Source: JACQPU01 sp039961715 (lineage in GTDB: Bacteria > Bacteroidota > Ignavibacteria > UBA10030). From it: DNA of 34,635 bases. The position numbers were made by a program, and so were the translations under genes. Of the stretch, positions 24,396 through 32,183 are shown piece by piece. The stretch lies in the NCBI GenBank assembly GCA_039961715.1, contig JABRVW010000011.1:1-34635 (forward strand), given 5' to 3'. Each line of letters starts with the position of its first letter. The stretch's first letter is position 1. The notes below the pieces were generated by a model, which was not told the origin of the DNA, ran no database searches, and saw only the letters and a list, made by a program, of their open reading frames with translations.

Positions 24396-26056
24396 CGGCC
24401 CGTTCCCGAAAGGATCTGGTTGTACATCCTTCGCCCCTTCACCAGGCTTACGGCAACAGCCAGCTGGGGATCGTCCTTGAGTGATGCCGCGATTTGTTCT
24501 CGTTCGCCTGCAATCCTGCCGATGATCTCCAGCGTCAGCAGACGCTTGATCTCTTCTTCATGCCGCTCAAACGCCCTTTCCTGCTCACGCTCTATGAGCT
24601 GTTCCAGCCGTTTGATGTGATCGAGGACGTCCTTTCCGTATCCTGCCTTCTGAGCCGCCAGCTTGACCTCCTCCAGTTTTTGACGCGCTTCCTCCTTGAG
24701 CGTAAACCCGCGACTGCGCGCAAAAGCCTTGAACTCACGATAGAGCTCGGGGGTCACTGCAAATCCTGGCCCGAGCGTCGAATGGGTTGACGCATAGTGA
24801 TTGGCAAACTTGAAAACCATGGCCTTGTCCACCAGGGCGGCGGCCAAAGCACTCTGTGCCGGCGGTTCAACCAGCGTATCAGGTCTTATCCCCCCGGCTT
24901 CGTACACCGAGCGGTTGTGCATTGTCCGAAACTCCCGTCTCAGGCTGTCAGGCAAAATCCGCACGTCCCCGTTTTCCTTTCTGTGAAAATAGTCTATCTC
25001 CTGAATGCTTCGTCCGCTTGGAGTGTAATACCGTCCGGTCGTGATTTTCAATGAAGTCGTTTCGGACACACGGATGATGGTTTGAATCAATCCCTTGCCA
25101 AACGTTCTGGATCCCACAATCACCCCGCGGTCAAGGTCCTGGATGGCCCCGGCCACGATCTCACTGGCGCTGGCAGTACCGCGATCAACCAGCACGGCCA
25201 AGGGCACCTCAGGAGCAAGGGGCTTTCCGTTGGTGCGGTACCGTCGCTCCGAATCCACCCTCCTGCCGCGTGTCGAAACCACAAGACTGCTTTCCGGGAG
25301 GAATTTGGAAGCCACGTCCACAGCCATATCGAGAAGCCCGCCCGGATTGTTCCGAAGGTCAAGCACGATGCCCTGGACAGCTCCGCGATCCAGAAGGTCC
25401 CTGAGTGCCTGCCGAACATCTTCGCCGGCCGTGCGCGAGAATCGCTCCAACCTGATGTAGCCGATGCCTTCCTCCACCATGCCTGCGTACGAAACGTTGC
25501 GCACCGGGATCTCCTCCCTGAGCAAAACGAACTCCAGCGGGGCATCTTCCCCCTCACGCTCGATCGTCATTCGTACTTCCGATCCCGGTTCGCCACGAAC
25601 CAAACCGCGCACTTCGTCGAAGGACTTCCCTGCAAGCGACACGCTGTCAATGGCAACAAGCCGGTCACCGATGCGAATGCCGTACTTCGCCGCCGAAAAA
25701 CCTTCCATCAGTCCGACAACGGTAATGGCACCGTCGCGAATCCCCACCGTGATCCCCACGCCCCCGTACTTCCCCGTCGTCACGAGATCGATCTCCCCGT
25801 GATCCCGGTCGTCGATGTAAACGGTGTACGGGTCAAGCGTCCTGAGCATGCCATTGATCCCGGCCTTCATGAACTTGTCGGGATCGATCTCGTCAACGTA
25901 GTTGGTGGCAACCTCCTTGTACACCTTCCCGAACAGATCTATCCCGCGGTACAACTTCATCAGGAGTTCATCCTGGAGTGCGGAAAAGCCCGCCGCCACC
26001 AGCAAGATGGCAGTTCCCGCCGGAATCAACGCCCTCAATCGAATTCGCCTCATCAT
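24392..26056 (-). CDS. S41 family C-terminal processing peptidase (CtpA/Prc-like) with PDZ domain
   Basis: A 554-residue exported protease. An N-terminal hydrophobic signal/anchor (LIPAGTAILLVAAGFSAL) is followed by the NYVDEIDPDKFMKAGINGML region. A PDZ domain lies at about 98-168 (GGVGITVGIRDGAITVV...GIRIGDRLVAIDSV), then the S41 core. The catalytic Ser/Lys pair is S296 in RGTASASE and K321 in TFGKGLIQ, the 25-residue spacing seen in characterised members. The C-terminal 120 residues are charged and coiled-coil-like (KLEEVKLAAQKAGYGKDVLD, then HIKRLEQLIEREQERAF). It should cleave periplasmic proteins near their C-termini. Its ATG overlaps the tmk stop by four bases. Confidence 0.92.
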   Translation of the reverse strand: MMRRIRLRALIPAGTAILLVAAGFSALQDELLMKLYRGIDLFGKVYKEVATNYVDEIDPDKFMKAGINGMLRTLDPYTVYIDDRDHGEIDLVTTGKYGGVGITVGIRDGAITVVGLMEGFSAAKYGIRIGDRLVAIDSVSLAGKSFDEVRGLVRGEPGSEVRMTIEREGEDAPLEFVLLREEIPVRNVSYAGMVEEGIGYIRLERFSRTAGEDVRQALRDLLDRGAVQGIVLDLRNNPGGLLDMAVDVASKFLPESSLVVSTRGRRVDSERRYRTNGKPLAPEVPLAVLVDRGTASASEIVAGAIQDLDRGVIVGSRTFGKGLIQTIIRVSETTSLKITTGRYYTPSGRSIQEIDYFHRKENGDVRILPDSLRREFRTMHNRSVYEAGGIRPDTLVEPPAQSALAAALVDKAMVFKFANHYASTHSTLGPGFAVTPELYREFKAFARSRGFTLKEEARQKLEEVKLAAQKAGYGKDVLDHIKRLEQLIEREQERAFERHEEEIKRLLTLEIIGRIAGEREQIAASLKDDPQLAVAVSLVKGRRMYNQILSGTGR

Positions 26057-26694
26057 TCTTCATTCCTCACAAGTGTGATGCTCTCCCGGACACGTGGCCA
26101 GACAATCTTCCAGATTTCCTGTTCAATGGCGGCTTCCGGCCGGTTGCCATCAATGACCACGAAACGCGGTTCCTTATGCGCCAGTTCCCGATATCCGCTC
26201 CGCACCCGGTCGTAGAACGCCCTTCCATTCGATTCCATGCGGTCTCTTGCCAGACCCAAAGCTCTTACGCGAGCCTCCAGGACCTCAACGGGAACATCCA
26301 TGAGGATCGTCAGGGTCGGCTTGAGTCCCCCCGTTGCCAACTCATTGACAGTCTCCACGGCATCGGTCGGCAATCCCCGCCCCCATCCCTGATAAGCCGT
26401 CGTCGAGTCGTGGAAACGGTCGCAGAGAACAACCATTCCCCGCCCAAGGGCAGGCCGAATGACCTCTTCGACCAACTGCGCACGGCTTGCCGAGAAGAGG
26501 AAGAGTTCAGCCCGATCAGTCATGGCAGCGAGTTTCTTGTCCAGCAGAATGGACCGAATGCCTTCGCCGATGGGCGTTCCTCCCGGCTCTCGCACAACGA
26601 GAACCTGAAAGCCCTCGCGCGTCAGCCGGTCTGCGAGCCGCTGCACTTGCGTGGACTTCCCGGAGTAGTCCAAACCTTCAAACGTGATGAGCAT
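26053..26694 (-). CDS. tmk: thymidylate kinase
   Basis: A 213-residue dTMP kinase starting MLITFEGLDYSGKSTQ. The P-loop is G7-L-D-Y-S-G-K13-S-T, with Y-S replacing the commoner G-A or G-S. It is followed by REPGGTPIGEGIR, the CDRFHDSTTAYQG segment (D-R-F/Y motif) and TILMDVPVEV. It makes dTDP for DNA synthesis. The frame continues upstream of 26694 but only non-homologous sequence is found there. A TTGCAT-N17-TACTTT promoter lies 23 bases from the ATG. No ribosome binding site is evident. It is cotranscribed with the S41 protease. Confidence 0.93.
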   Translation of the reverse strand: MLITFEGLDYSGKSTQVQRLADRLTREGFQVLVVREPGGTPIGEGIRSILLDKKLAAMTDRAELFLFSASRAQLVEEVIRPALGRGMVVLCDRFHDSTTAYQGWGRGLPTDAVETVNELATGGLKPTLTILMDVPVEVLEARVRALGLARDRMESNGRAFYDRVRSGYRELAHKEPRFVVIDGNRPEAAIEQEIWKIVWPRVRESITLVRNEE

Positions 26695-26723
26695 GCAATG
26701 CGTGAATGTGGTGGCGCAGAAAC

Positions 26724-26752
26724 AAAGTATCGAAATCCGGCCTCGAATGCAA
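26724..26752 (-). promoter_or_regulatory. promoter of tmk-S41 operon
   Basis: On the minus strand there is TTGCAT (26752-26747), a 17-bp spacer and TACTTT (26729-26724). It is back-to-back with the ECF sigma gene promoter, which has the same TACTTT hexamer. Confidence 0.65.
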
Positions 26753-26781
26753 CGGACTCGCGGAGACGCTGGTCTCTTCGG

Positions 26782-26810
26782 TTGCACGGCACAAGTTTTT
26801 TCGGTACTTT
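26782..26810 (+). promoter_or_regulatory. promoter of the ECF sigma factor gene
   Basis: TTGCAC (26782-26787), a 17-bp spacer and TACTTT (26805-26810) give a leader of about 58 bases before the ATG at 26875. Confidence 0.65.
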
Positions 26811-26874
26811 GATCCGGTTTGTACGACGAGCTGAACGCCAATGACCGGCAGATCGACTCACACCGCACCTCGGG

Positions 26875-27540
26875 ATGTCCACTCCTCGAAGAAAACATAC
26901 CCCTCCTTCCCGCCGCGCCAAACAGCCGTCGACGCCCGATAGCGCCGACCGGCGGCGGCTCGAATCCAGGAACGAAGATACAACGCTTATTCAACTCGCG
27001 CTCAAAGGCGACCAATCAGCGTTCGCACGCCTCAGGGAGAAATACCACGACGCAATTTACAATCTGATCTACCGCATGATCCGGGAGAAGGAAGAGGTGG
27101 AGGACCTCACGCAGGAAGCATTCATCAAGGCTTTTGCCTCGCTGTCATCCTTCAACGATGAATTTGCCTTCTCCACCTGGCTTTACAAGATTGCCACAAA
27201 CAACTGTATCGACCATATCAGGCGAAAAAAGCTCCAGACATTCTCCATCGACAAACCGCTCGAATCACGGGAAAACGAGATCATGTTTGAGGTGCCGGAT
27301 TCGACGTATGAGCCGGACCGGGACATGATCGCCAGGCAGAGGAAGAAACTGCTCGACGACGCCATACAATCGCTGCCCCCGAAGTACCGGCAGGTTATTC
27401 TCATGAGACACCAGGAGGAAATGGAGTATCAGGAAATAGCCCGTGCATTGAAGCTTCCTCTTGGCACCGTAAAAGCCCATATTTTCAGGGCCCGCGAGAT
27501 GCTGTACAAATACTTGCGGGATAAAATGCGCAATTATTGA
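26875..27540 (+). CDS. ECF (extracytoplasmic function) RNA polymerase sigma factor
   Basis: A 221-residue sigma-70 family protein with only regions 2 and 4. Region 2 spans about 45-115 (FARLREKYHDAIYNLIYRMI, EEVEDLTQEAFIKAF, FAFSTWLYKIATNNCIDHIR, RRKK). Region 4 spans about 155-215 (AIQSLPPKYRQVILMRHQ, MEYQEIARALKLPLGTVKAH, IFRAREML). These match RpoE-like ECF factors. The first 35 residues are a basic, Pro/Ser-rich extension without homology. The start is not certain because no ribosome binding site precedes the ATG. No anti-sigma factor gene follows; instead a toast-rack-like exported protein gene begins 45 bp later. Confidence 0.93.
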   Translation: MSTPRRKHTPPSRRAKQPSTPDSADRRRLESRNEDTTLIQLALKGDQSAFARLREKYHDAIYNLIYRMIREKEEVEDLTQEAFIKAFASLSSFNDEFAFSTWLYKIATNNCIDHIRRKKLQTFSIDKPLESRENEIMFEVPDSTYEPDRDMIARQRKKLLDDAIQSLPPKYRQVILMRHQEEMEYQEIARALKLPLGTVKAHIFRAREMLYKYLRDKMRNY

Positions 27541-27549
27541 GGTCCCTGT

Positions 27550-27571
27550 AACTCCCATTCCGGGCATCCGT
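27550..27571 (+). promoter_or_regulatory. candidate ECF-type promoter before the toast-rack-like gene
   Basis: In the 45-bp gap after the sigma gene, GTAACT (AAC core at 27550-27552) and CCGTAG (CGT core at 27569-27571) are separated by 16 bp. This is the AAC/CGT arrangement of many ECF sigma promoters. The match is short and the assignment is tentative. Confidence 0.35.
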
Positions 27572-27585
27572 AGTACAGTACAGGC

Positions 27586-28452
27586 ATGATCACCCCTTCG
27601 TACAAGACAGGCGTCGTCATTGGACTGCTTCTGGCAGGAGTGCTCCGCGCCGGGGCCCAGGAGCGCCGGCATAAGGAAATCCCCCTCGGCGACGAACGGG
27701 AGCTCTCTGTTGTTGTCGACGTCTCGTTCGGAACGGTCATCATCGGCCGGGGACCCTCCGAGAAGCTCGTCGTGGCCGATTTCTCCTCGCGCTGGGAGGA
27801 CCAATCAGAGGACTTCAAGATTTCGTACAAGAGTCACGGAACCCGGGGCGAACTGATCGTACGCTCTAAAGACCGGTCCCGCTTCTGGGGAAAAGACAAC
27901 GGCGAATCGGAGGACCGGGTGTGGAATCTGCAATTCTCCGATCAGATCCCCATGGACCTCCGGGTTGAATTGGGGGCGGGAAAGGGAGAATTGGATCTCT
28001 CAGGCCTGCGGATCCAGTCCCTGAAGGTGTCCTCCGGAGCCAGTTCCGTGGAATTGAATTGCGACAAACCCAATCCGATTGTCGCAGAAGAGGTCATCAT
28101 CGAATCTGGTGTCAGCAAATTCACGGCCAGGAACCTTGCCAACACGAATTTTCGCAGGTTGAAGTTCAGCGGGGGCGTCGGAGCCTACAAGCTGGATTTC
28201 GGCGGGAAGCTGATGCGGGATGCCGATGCGAAGGTTGAGGTGGGCTTGGGAGCGATCACCATCGACGTGCCGCGGGAAATGCCGGTGCAGCTATACTACG
28301 ATGACACCTGGTTTTCCAGCTTTGACCTCGACGATGGATTCACGAAACGACGCGGGGGGCTGTACGAAACCGTGGGGTATTCATCCGGCGACCCGGTCCT
28401 CTCCATCCGCATCGAAGCGGGGCTGGGAAGCGTGAAGATCCGCAGAAGGTAG
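27586..28452 (+). CDS. exported toast-rack / LiaF-C-like domain protein
   Basis: A 288-residue protein with a signal peptide (hydrophobic VVIGLLLAGVLRAGAQ, then ER). Next is an N-terminal strand block (LSVVVDVSFGTVIIGRG). A repeated G-A-G-x-(G/S)-x-(L/V) pattern follows: VELGAGKGELDLSGL, LKVSSGASSVELN, IIESGVSKFTARNL and FSGGVGAYKLDFGG. The repeats continue with VEVGLGAITIDVP and IEAGLGSVKIRR. This periodic strand array resembles the toast-rack (DUF2154) fold found in LiaF and related envelope proteins. No enzyme residues are visible. Lying next to the ECF sigma factor, it may be an envelope-stress output or sensor (inference). It ends 9 bp from the convergent CHAT gene. Confidence 0.65.
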   Translation: MITPSYKTGVVIGLLLAGVLRAGAQERRHKEIPLGDERELSVVVDVSFGTVIIGRGPSEKLVVADFSSRWEDQSEDFKISYKSHGTRGELIVRSKDRSRFWGKDNGESEDRVWNLQFSDQIPMDLRVELGAGKGELDLSGLRIQSLKVSSGASSVELNCDKPNPIVAEEVIIESGVSKFTARNLANTNFRRLKFSGGVGAYKLDFGGKLMRDADAKVEVGLGAITIDVPREMPVQLYYDDTWFSSFDLDDGFTKRRGGLYETVGYSSGDPVLSIRIEAGLGSVKIRRR

Positions 28453-28461
28453 TTTCCTCTC

Positions 28462-31092
28462 CTATCCAATCCCAAAATGGAAGAACTGACCCCATGAATA
28501 GGGGTGGCTGACCTCATGCGTCCTGATGAGATTCAGCAGCGCCTGGCGATAGGCATCCCCGGGAGCCAATCCGTTTGCGAGATGAGTGTAGAAGAATTCC
28601 GAAAAGAACTTTGACGCCTTTCGCTCAGCCCCCCACGCATTCATAAAAACATCCGACGTCCCGTTGATCCTCAAGAGAAACGCGTGCAGGGGCGTCAGCC
28701 CGGTCCCCTGCCCCAGCGTGTTGGACAGAACCACCACCGGAAAAGCCTGATGGGTTGCAAGTTGTTTGAACCCCACTTCAATGGACTCGTCCAGTGTTTC
28801 GCCGTCCGACAAGGCCATGGTTCCGAACGGAAAATTGCCGGCCGTATTCCGGAAATCCGTGGACAGCTGAAGAATGTCTGCTTTCACCGCAATATTTCTC
28901 CATGTCGCTTCGAGCCCGATAAGCACCGAGGCGTCCCTGAAAAAACTCCGTATGTCACGCAGTTCATAATCGATGGACCAGTTCCGCCCCGAGGGATTGC
29001 CAACGGCAAGAACCTGCTGAATCCGGGACGAGCCCGTCACGCGGAAGCGAAGCGACCCCAGGGTGGCGAGGTAATCGACACTGGTGATCTCGACCAGGTA
29101 GCGAATCGTTCCGTCGCGCTCCTGTCGCTCCAGCGCGTGGAAAGGAAGATTCTCGAACTCCCCCGGCACAATCACAAGGTTGCGGTCCATCATCGGATCA
29201 ATCGGGCGGAGGAGAATGTCATAGAGGGTGGTTGACAATGTGGCAAAGCGCGTCATGGCCGGGAGGCTTGCCTCTCCCGCCGCTCCTGAATAGACGTTGG
29301 GGTCTCTCAAGAGTCTCAGGTACTCTGCAACAAGTCCGCGAAGGCGGTCGCGTCCAACGGGCACAGTCTTGACATCAAACGTCGTCCTCGAGGCCGCAAA
29401 GATCGAAAGCTCCTGTTCGGCCGGAAGGAATGAGACCAGCAGGGTTCCCCGCGGAAGGTGTGCCTGCACCTGGCTCAGGGTGGGGGTATGCCCGCCCGCG
29501 AGCGGTGCATAATTCGGGAAAGCATCAGACACGCGTCCGGCAATCGTTTCAAGTTCCTTGCGAAGCGTCGTGAGCCGTGCCCTGGCTTGCTGAAGCGTCC
29601 TGGCCGGGGCCTGATAATCGCGATGGGACAGCAGGCTGGACACTTCAAATTGGAGGAGCCTGTACTCCTCCAGCTTCGTCCTGTACTCTTCCATATCCTT
29701 CTGCAATACAATGTTCCGGATGGGAATCGATTCCCCGGCGAGAAACCGCCCATACAGGGTCGACAGCGACCGGTCCGCCACCATCAGGGCATCAGCAGGA
29801 CGGCGAATCCGCAGAAGAACAGATGCGAGGTTGGTGTACCACTCCCCGCGTGCCCGGTCGAGATCAAGTTCCTTTTGATACGGCAGGTGAAGCTCGGGAT
29901 TCAGGTATTCCCCCTGGCGCATCTCGATGAGTTCCACAGCCCTCTCATACATTGCCCGGGCCTCCACAAGCCGTCCCACGGACCGATACAAGTCCCCAGC
30001 GCGGCCGCAGGCATAAGCCTCGCCGGCAAGGTGCGAGCAGTCCTGGAACCGCTGGGCGATTTGCAGATAGGATTCAATCCGCTTGTCAACCTGAAATGCC
30101 GGCGTTTGGGGAGGGATCTGGCGTTCGGTAATATTGGCAATGAACAAATAGAGGTAGTTTTCCGCGAGCCGGTCGCCTGAGGAACGTGCGGAGGCTGATG
30201 CCTGGGTGTAAAATCGCTTGGCATCCTCGAGCCTTCCGCTCTCTGCATACACGGTGCCGATGGAAAACAGGAGCAGGGACTCATACTCCTTTCCGGTACG
30301 GAGCGATCGCAGGGTATTCACCCCGTCGCGGAAGCGTTCCAGGGCAGCATTGCCTTCGTTCATCGCACGGTAGACGTTGCCGGTCGCGACGGCAAGTCTC
30401 GCGGCGGCTTGCGGCGCTTCGGACGCTTCCAACGTCTGCTTTGCCTGGGTCAAGGAGTTCAAAGCCTCTCCGTACCTCCCCTGGCGATAGTACGCCTCTC
30501 CCATGCCAAGAAGAACCATGGCCGTCTGTCCCTCCTCCCCCGCCGCCTTGTACTCCCTGAGGGCGACCTCGTACTGCGAGAGGGCCTCATCCCAGCGATT
30601 CATCCAGTACAGCGCCGTTCCTTTCCGCAGCGCGCCGAGCGCCTTGCCGGGCTTGTCATCAAACGCCTCGCTCAGGACATACGAGGATTCGTACTCTTCC
30701 ACCGCCTTCCGGTAATCGCCCATTGCTCCGACGATATCCCCTTTCAGGATGTGGATCCTGGCCTGCGCGCGAAAGTCGTTGGCCTTGCGGGCGTGCTCGA
30801 AGGCGATCGTCGCAGTCTCAAGGGCACCCCTGAACTGGCCCGAAGCGATGTGAATCCTGCTGATGTAGGCGTACGAATCGGCGAGCCGTGAGAGGTCGTT
30901 CTCCTGTTCGTAAAGCGGAAGGGCTTGCGTGAAGAATACTTCGGCCTGGCTGTAGGACCCGCTTGCGTACAGCGCGACCGCCCGTTCAAACAGTTCATTG
31001 GCGTTGACAAGGGGGGATTGGTCCACATCGCAGGCGGCGAGGAAAAACGCGAGAAGAGCAAGCGTCCCGAGGGTCGTGCGCAACAGTTTCAC
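28462..31092 (-). CDS. TPR-CHAT lipoprotein with degenerate protease site
   Basis: About 876 residues from the GTG at 31092. That start gives a classic lipoprotein signal (MKLLRTTLGTLALLAFFL, then AAC with the lipidated Cys). TPR repeats fill residues about 25-430 (for example AVALYASGSYSQAEVFFTQA and ALSQYEVALREYKAAGEEGQ). A coiled-coil stretch follows (about 465-520), then a CHAT domain to the end (LLVSFLPAEQELSIFAAS, NLVIVPGEFENLPFHAL, VDYLATLGSLRF). CHAT domains are caspase-like peptidases with a His-Gly and a Ser-Ala-Cys motif. Here those positions read STDF (D746) and LSNT (N791), so both catalytic residues appear lost. TTG at 31083 is an alternative start. The longer frame beginning at an ATG at 31164 crosses the preceding gene's terminator and is rejected. 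Confidence 0.8.
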   Translation of the reverse strand: MKLLRTTLGTLALLAFFLAACDVDQSPLVNANELFERAVALYASGSYSQAEVFFTQALPLYEQENDLSRLADSYAYISRIHIASGQFRGALETATIAFEHARKANDFRAQARIHILKGDIVGAMGDYRKAVEEYESSYVLSEAFDDKPGKALGALRKGTALYWMNRWDEALSQYEVALREYKAAGEEGQTAMVLLGMGEAYYRQGRYGEALNSLTQAKQTLEASEAPQAAARLAVATGNVYRAMNEGNAALERFRDGVNTLRSLRTGKEYESLLLFSIGTVYAESGRLEDAKRFYTQASASARSSGDRLAENYLYLFIANITERQIPPQTPAFQVDKRIESYLQIAQRFQDCSHLAGEAYACGRAGDLYRSVGRLVEARAMYERAVELIEMRQGEYLNPELHLPYQKELDLDRARGEWYTNLASVLLRIRRPADALMVADRSLSTLYGRFLAGESIPIRNIVLQKDMEEYRTKLEEYRLLQFEVSSLLSHRDYQAPARTLQQARARLTTLRKELETIAGRVSDAFPNYAPLAGGHTPTLSQVQAHLPRGTLLVSFLPAEQELSIFAASRTTFDVKTVPVGRDRLRGLVAEYLRLLRDPNVYSGAAGEASLPAMTRFATLSTTLYDILLRPIDPMMDRNLVIVPGEFENLPFHALERQERDGTIRYLVEITSVDYLATLGSLRFRVTGSSRIQQVLAVGNPSGRNWSIDYELRDIRSFFRDASVLIGLEATWRNIAVKADILQLSTDFRNTAGNFPFGTMALSDGETLDESIEVGFKQLATHQAFPVVVLSNTLGQGTGLTPLHAFLLRINGTSDVFMNAWGAERKASKFFSEFFYTHLANGLAPGDAYRQALLNLIRTHEVSHPYSWGQFFHFGIG

Positions 31093-31105
31093 GTCCTTAA
31101 TGGAG

Positions 31106-31135
31106 AAAAAAAACCCGTGGCGATGTGCCACGGGT
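31106..31135 (-). terminator. intrinsic terminator of the 309-residue outer-membrane protein gene
   Basis: Read on the minus strand, a perfect nine-base-pair stem (ACCCGTGGC and GCCACGGGT, 31135-31127 and 31121-31113, loop of five) is followed by eight T (31113-31106). It overlaps the predicted start region of transcripts for the CHAT gene. Confidence 0.88.
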
Positions 31136-31164
31136 AATATAGGAAAGAGCTCGGGGGAGTGCAA
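31136..31164 (-). promoter_or_regulatory. promoter of the TPR-CHAT lipoprotein gene, interleaved with a terminator
   Basis: On the minus strand there is TTGCAC (31164-31159), a 17-bp spacer and TATATT (31141-31136). The expected +1 is near 31129, inside the first arm of the terminator hairpin, and the leader to the GTG at 31092 is about 37 bases. Confidence 0.7.
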
Positions 31165-31177
31165 CTAGTTCTTTGTC

Positions 31178-32107
31178 TCACCGAAAGCTGATGCCGACAC
31201 CAAGCGCGAAGGCCTTGGTGGTTCCAATGTTATAGTCGGCATGGATGTTCAGGACCAGCAGCGAGATTCGCGCACCGAGGAGAAGGCGTGAACTTGTGTT
31301 TCCGTCGTGCGTGAACTCGACCGTGCCACCCGTTCCACTGACTGAGTACGGCCCCACCTTGATGGAGGAACTTTCAAGCTGGAAACCTGCGTAGACCGTG
31401 AGCAGGAGAAGATGTTTGCTCACCTCCACACCGTACGCCGTTCCGCTCGCCTCCAGCAATTTAGCCCCACTGGCGTCTTCGTAGTTGAGCTTCTGCGTGA
31501 AGAAATGGACCGCCACATCAAGCGGGAGCAGGGGGATGTACTGATCGATGTCGTGCCTGAGCCCGAATCCGAGGAGATTGACCTTGCCGACGTCGCCGAT
31601 CTTCGCTGTTGGAAAGAAGCGTCCCATGACCTCGAACCCGAACGGCAGGCCGATGGAAACCTGGGGAACGATCAAGGGGGTCGTGGGAATGTCGAGGCCG
31701 CCGGGAATCTCAAAGCCCGTGGGTGTCACCCCGTCATTGAGATAGACCGGAGTCTTGTTCTTTGATCCGACAACGGTGTTCGCCTCCACTGTTGCAGGAT
31801 AATCGGTTGTCCTCGTGTATGGGCCGATGGTGGGCGGTGTTTCAAACTGGTACTTCTTGTCGGCATCCTGAATCAGTGCGCCGGTGAACTTGATGTGAAC
31901 GTCGAACCCCAGGATACTGTGCACGTCGGCAGTGTGGTAGAGTCCGGAGTTGAGCGCAACGCCCCAGCCGTTCAACAACGGTGCGGCGTACCGTTCCGCA
32001 TTCACTCTGACCATCTGCTTCAATTGCTCGCCAAGATCCTGCGCTGTAAGCAACGACGGGCTGATCACGAGCAATGCACCCGCTGCCAGACATCGGATGT
32101 CTTTCAT
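31178..32107 (-). CDS. predicted outer-membrane beta-barrel protein, DUF6588-like, function unknown
   Basis: A 309-residue exported protein. The ATG at 32107 follows a strong AAGGGAGG ribosome binding site and gives a signal peptide (MKDIRCLAAGALLVISPSLL, then TAQ). After a short helix (LGEQLKQMVRVNAERYAAPL) come alternating barrel strands such as GWGVALNSGLYHT, LGFDVHIKFTGALI, VSIGLPFGFEVMGRFFP and VNLLGFGLRHDI. It closes with the aromatic end LGVGISFR. The DUF6588 label is from memory and tentative; no ligand or activity is known. An open frame extends upstream without signal or ribosome binding site and is rejected. The gene has its own promoter (32152-32180) and terminator. Confidence 0.7.
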   Translation of the reverse strand: MKDIRCLAAGALLVISPSLLTAQDLGEQLKQMVRVNAERYAAPLLNGWGVALNSGLYHTADVHSILGFDVHIKFTGALIQDADKKYQFETPPTIGPYTRTTDYPATVEANTVVGSKNKTPVYLNDGVTPTGFEIPGGLDIPTTPLIVPQVSIGLPFGFEVMGRFFPTAKIGDVGKVNLLGFGLRHDIDQYIPLLPLDVAVHFFTQKLNYEDASGAKLLEASGTAYGVEVSKHLLLLTVYAGFQLESSSIKVGPYSVSGTGGTVEFTHDGNTSSRLLLGARISLLVLNIHADYNIGTTKAFALGVGISFR

Positions 32108-32151
32108 TGAACAAGCCTCCCTTGGAATGGATAAATCATCGTCATGCAACA

Positions 32152-32180
32152 AATATCCTGAACTCTTCGCCCAGATGCAA
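32152..32180 (-). promoter_or_regulatory. promoter of the 309-residue outer-membrane protein gene
   Basis: On the minus strand there is TTGCAT (32180-32175), a 17-bp spacer and GATATT (32157-32152), with a leader of about 38 bases. It begins four bases beyond the end of the glycerophosphodiesterase gene. Confidence 0.6.
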
Positions 32181-32183
32181 TGA

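Noticed and set aside
25082..26215. Plus-strand open frame (377 codons) opposite the S41 protease
   Set aside because: It is antisense to a protease with intact PDZ and Ser/Lys catalytic motifs, and no homology pattern is seen.
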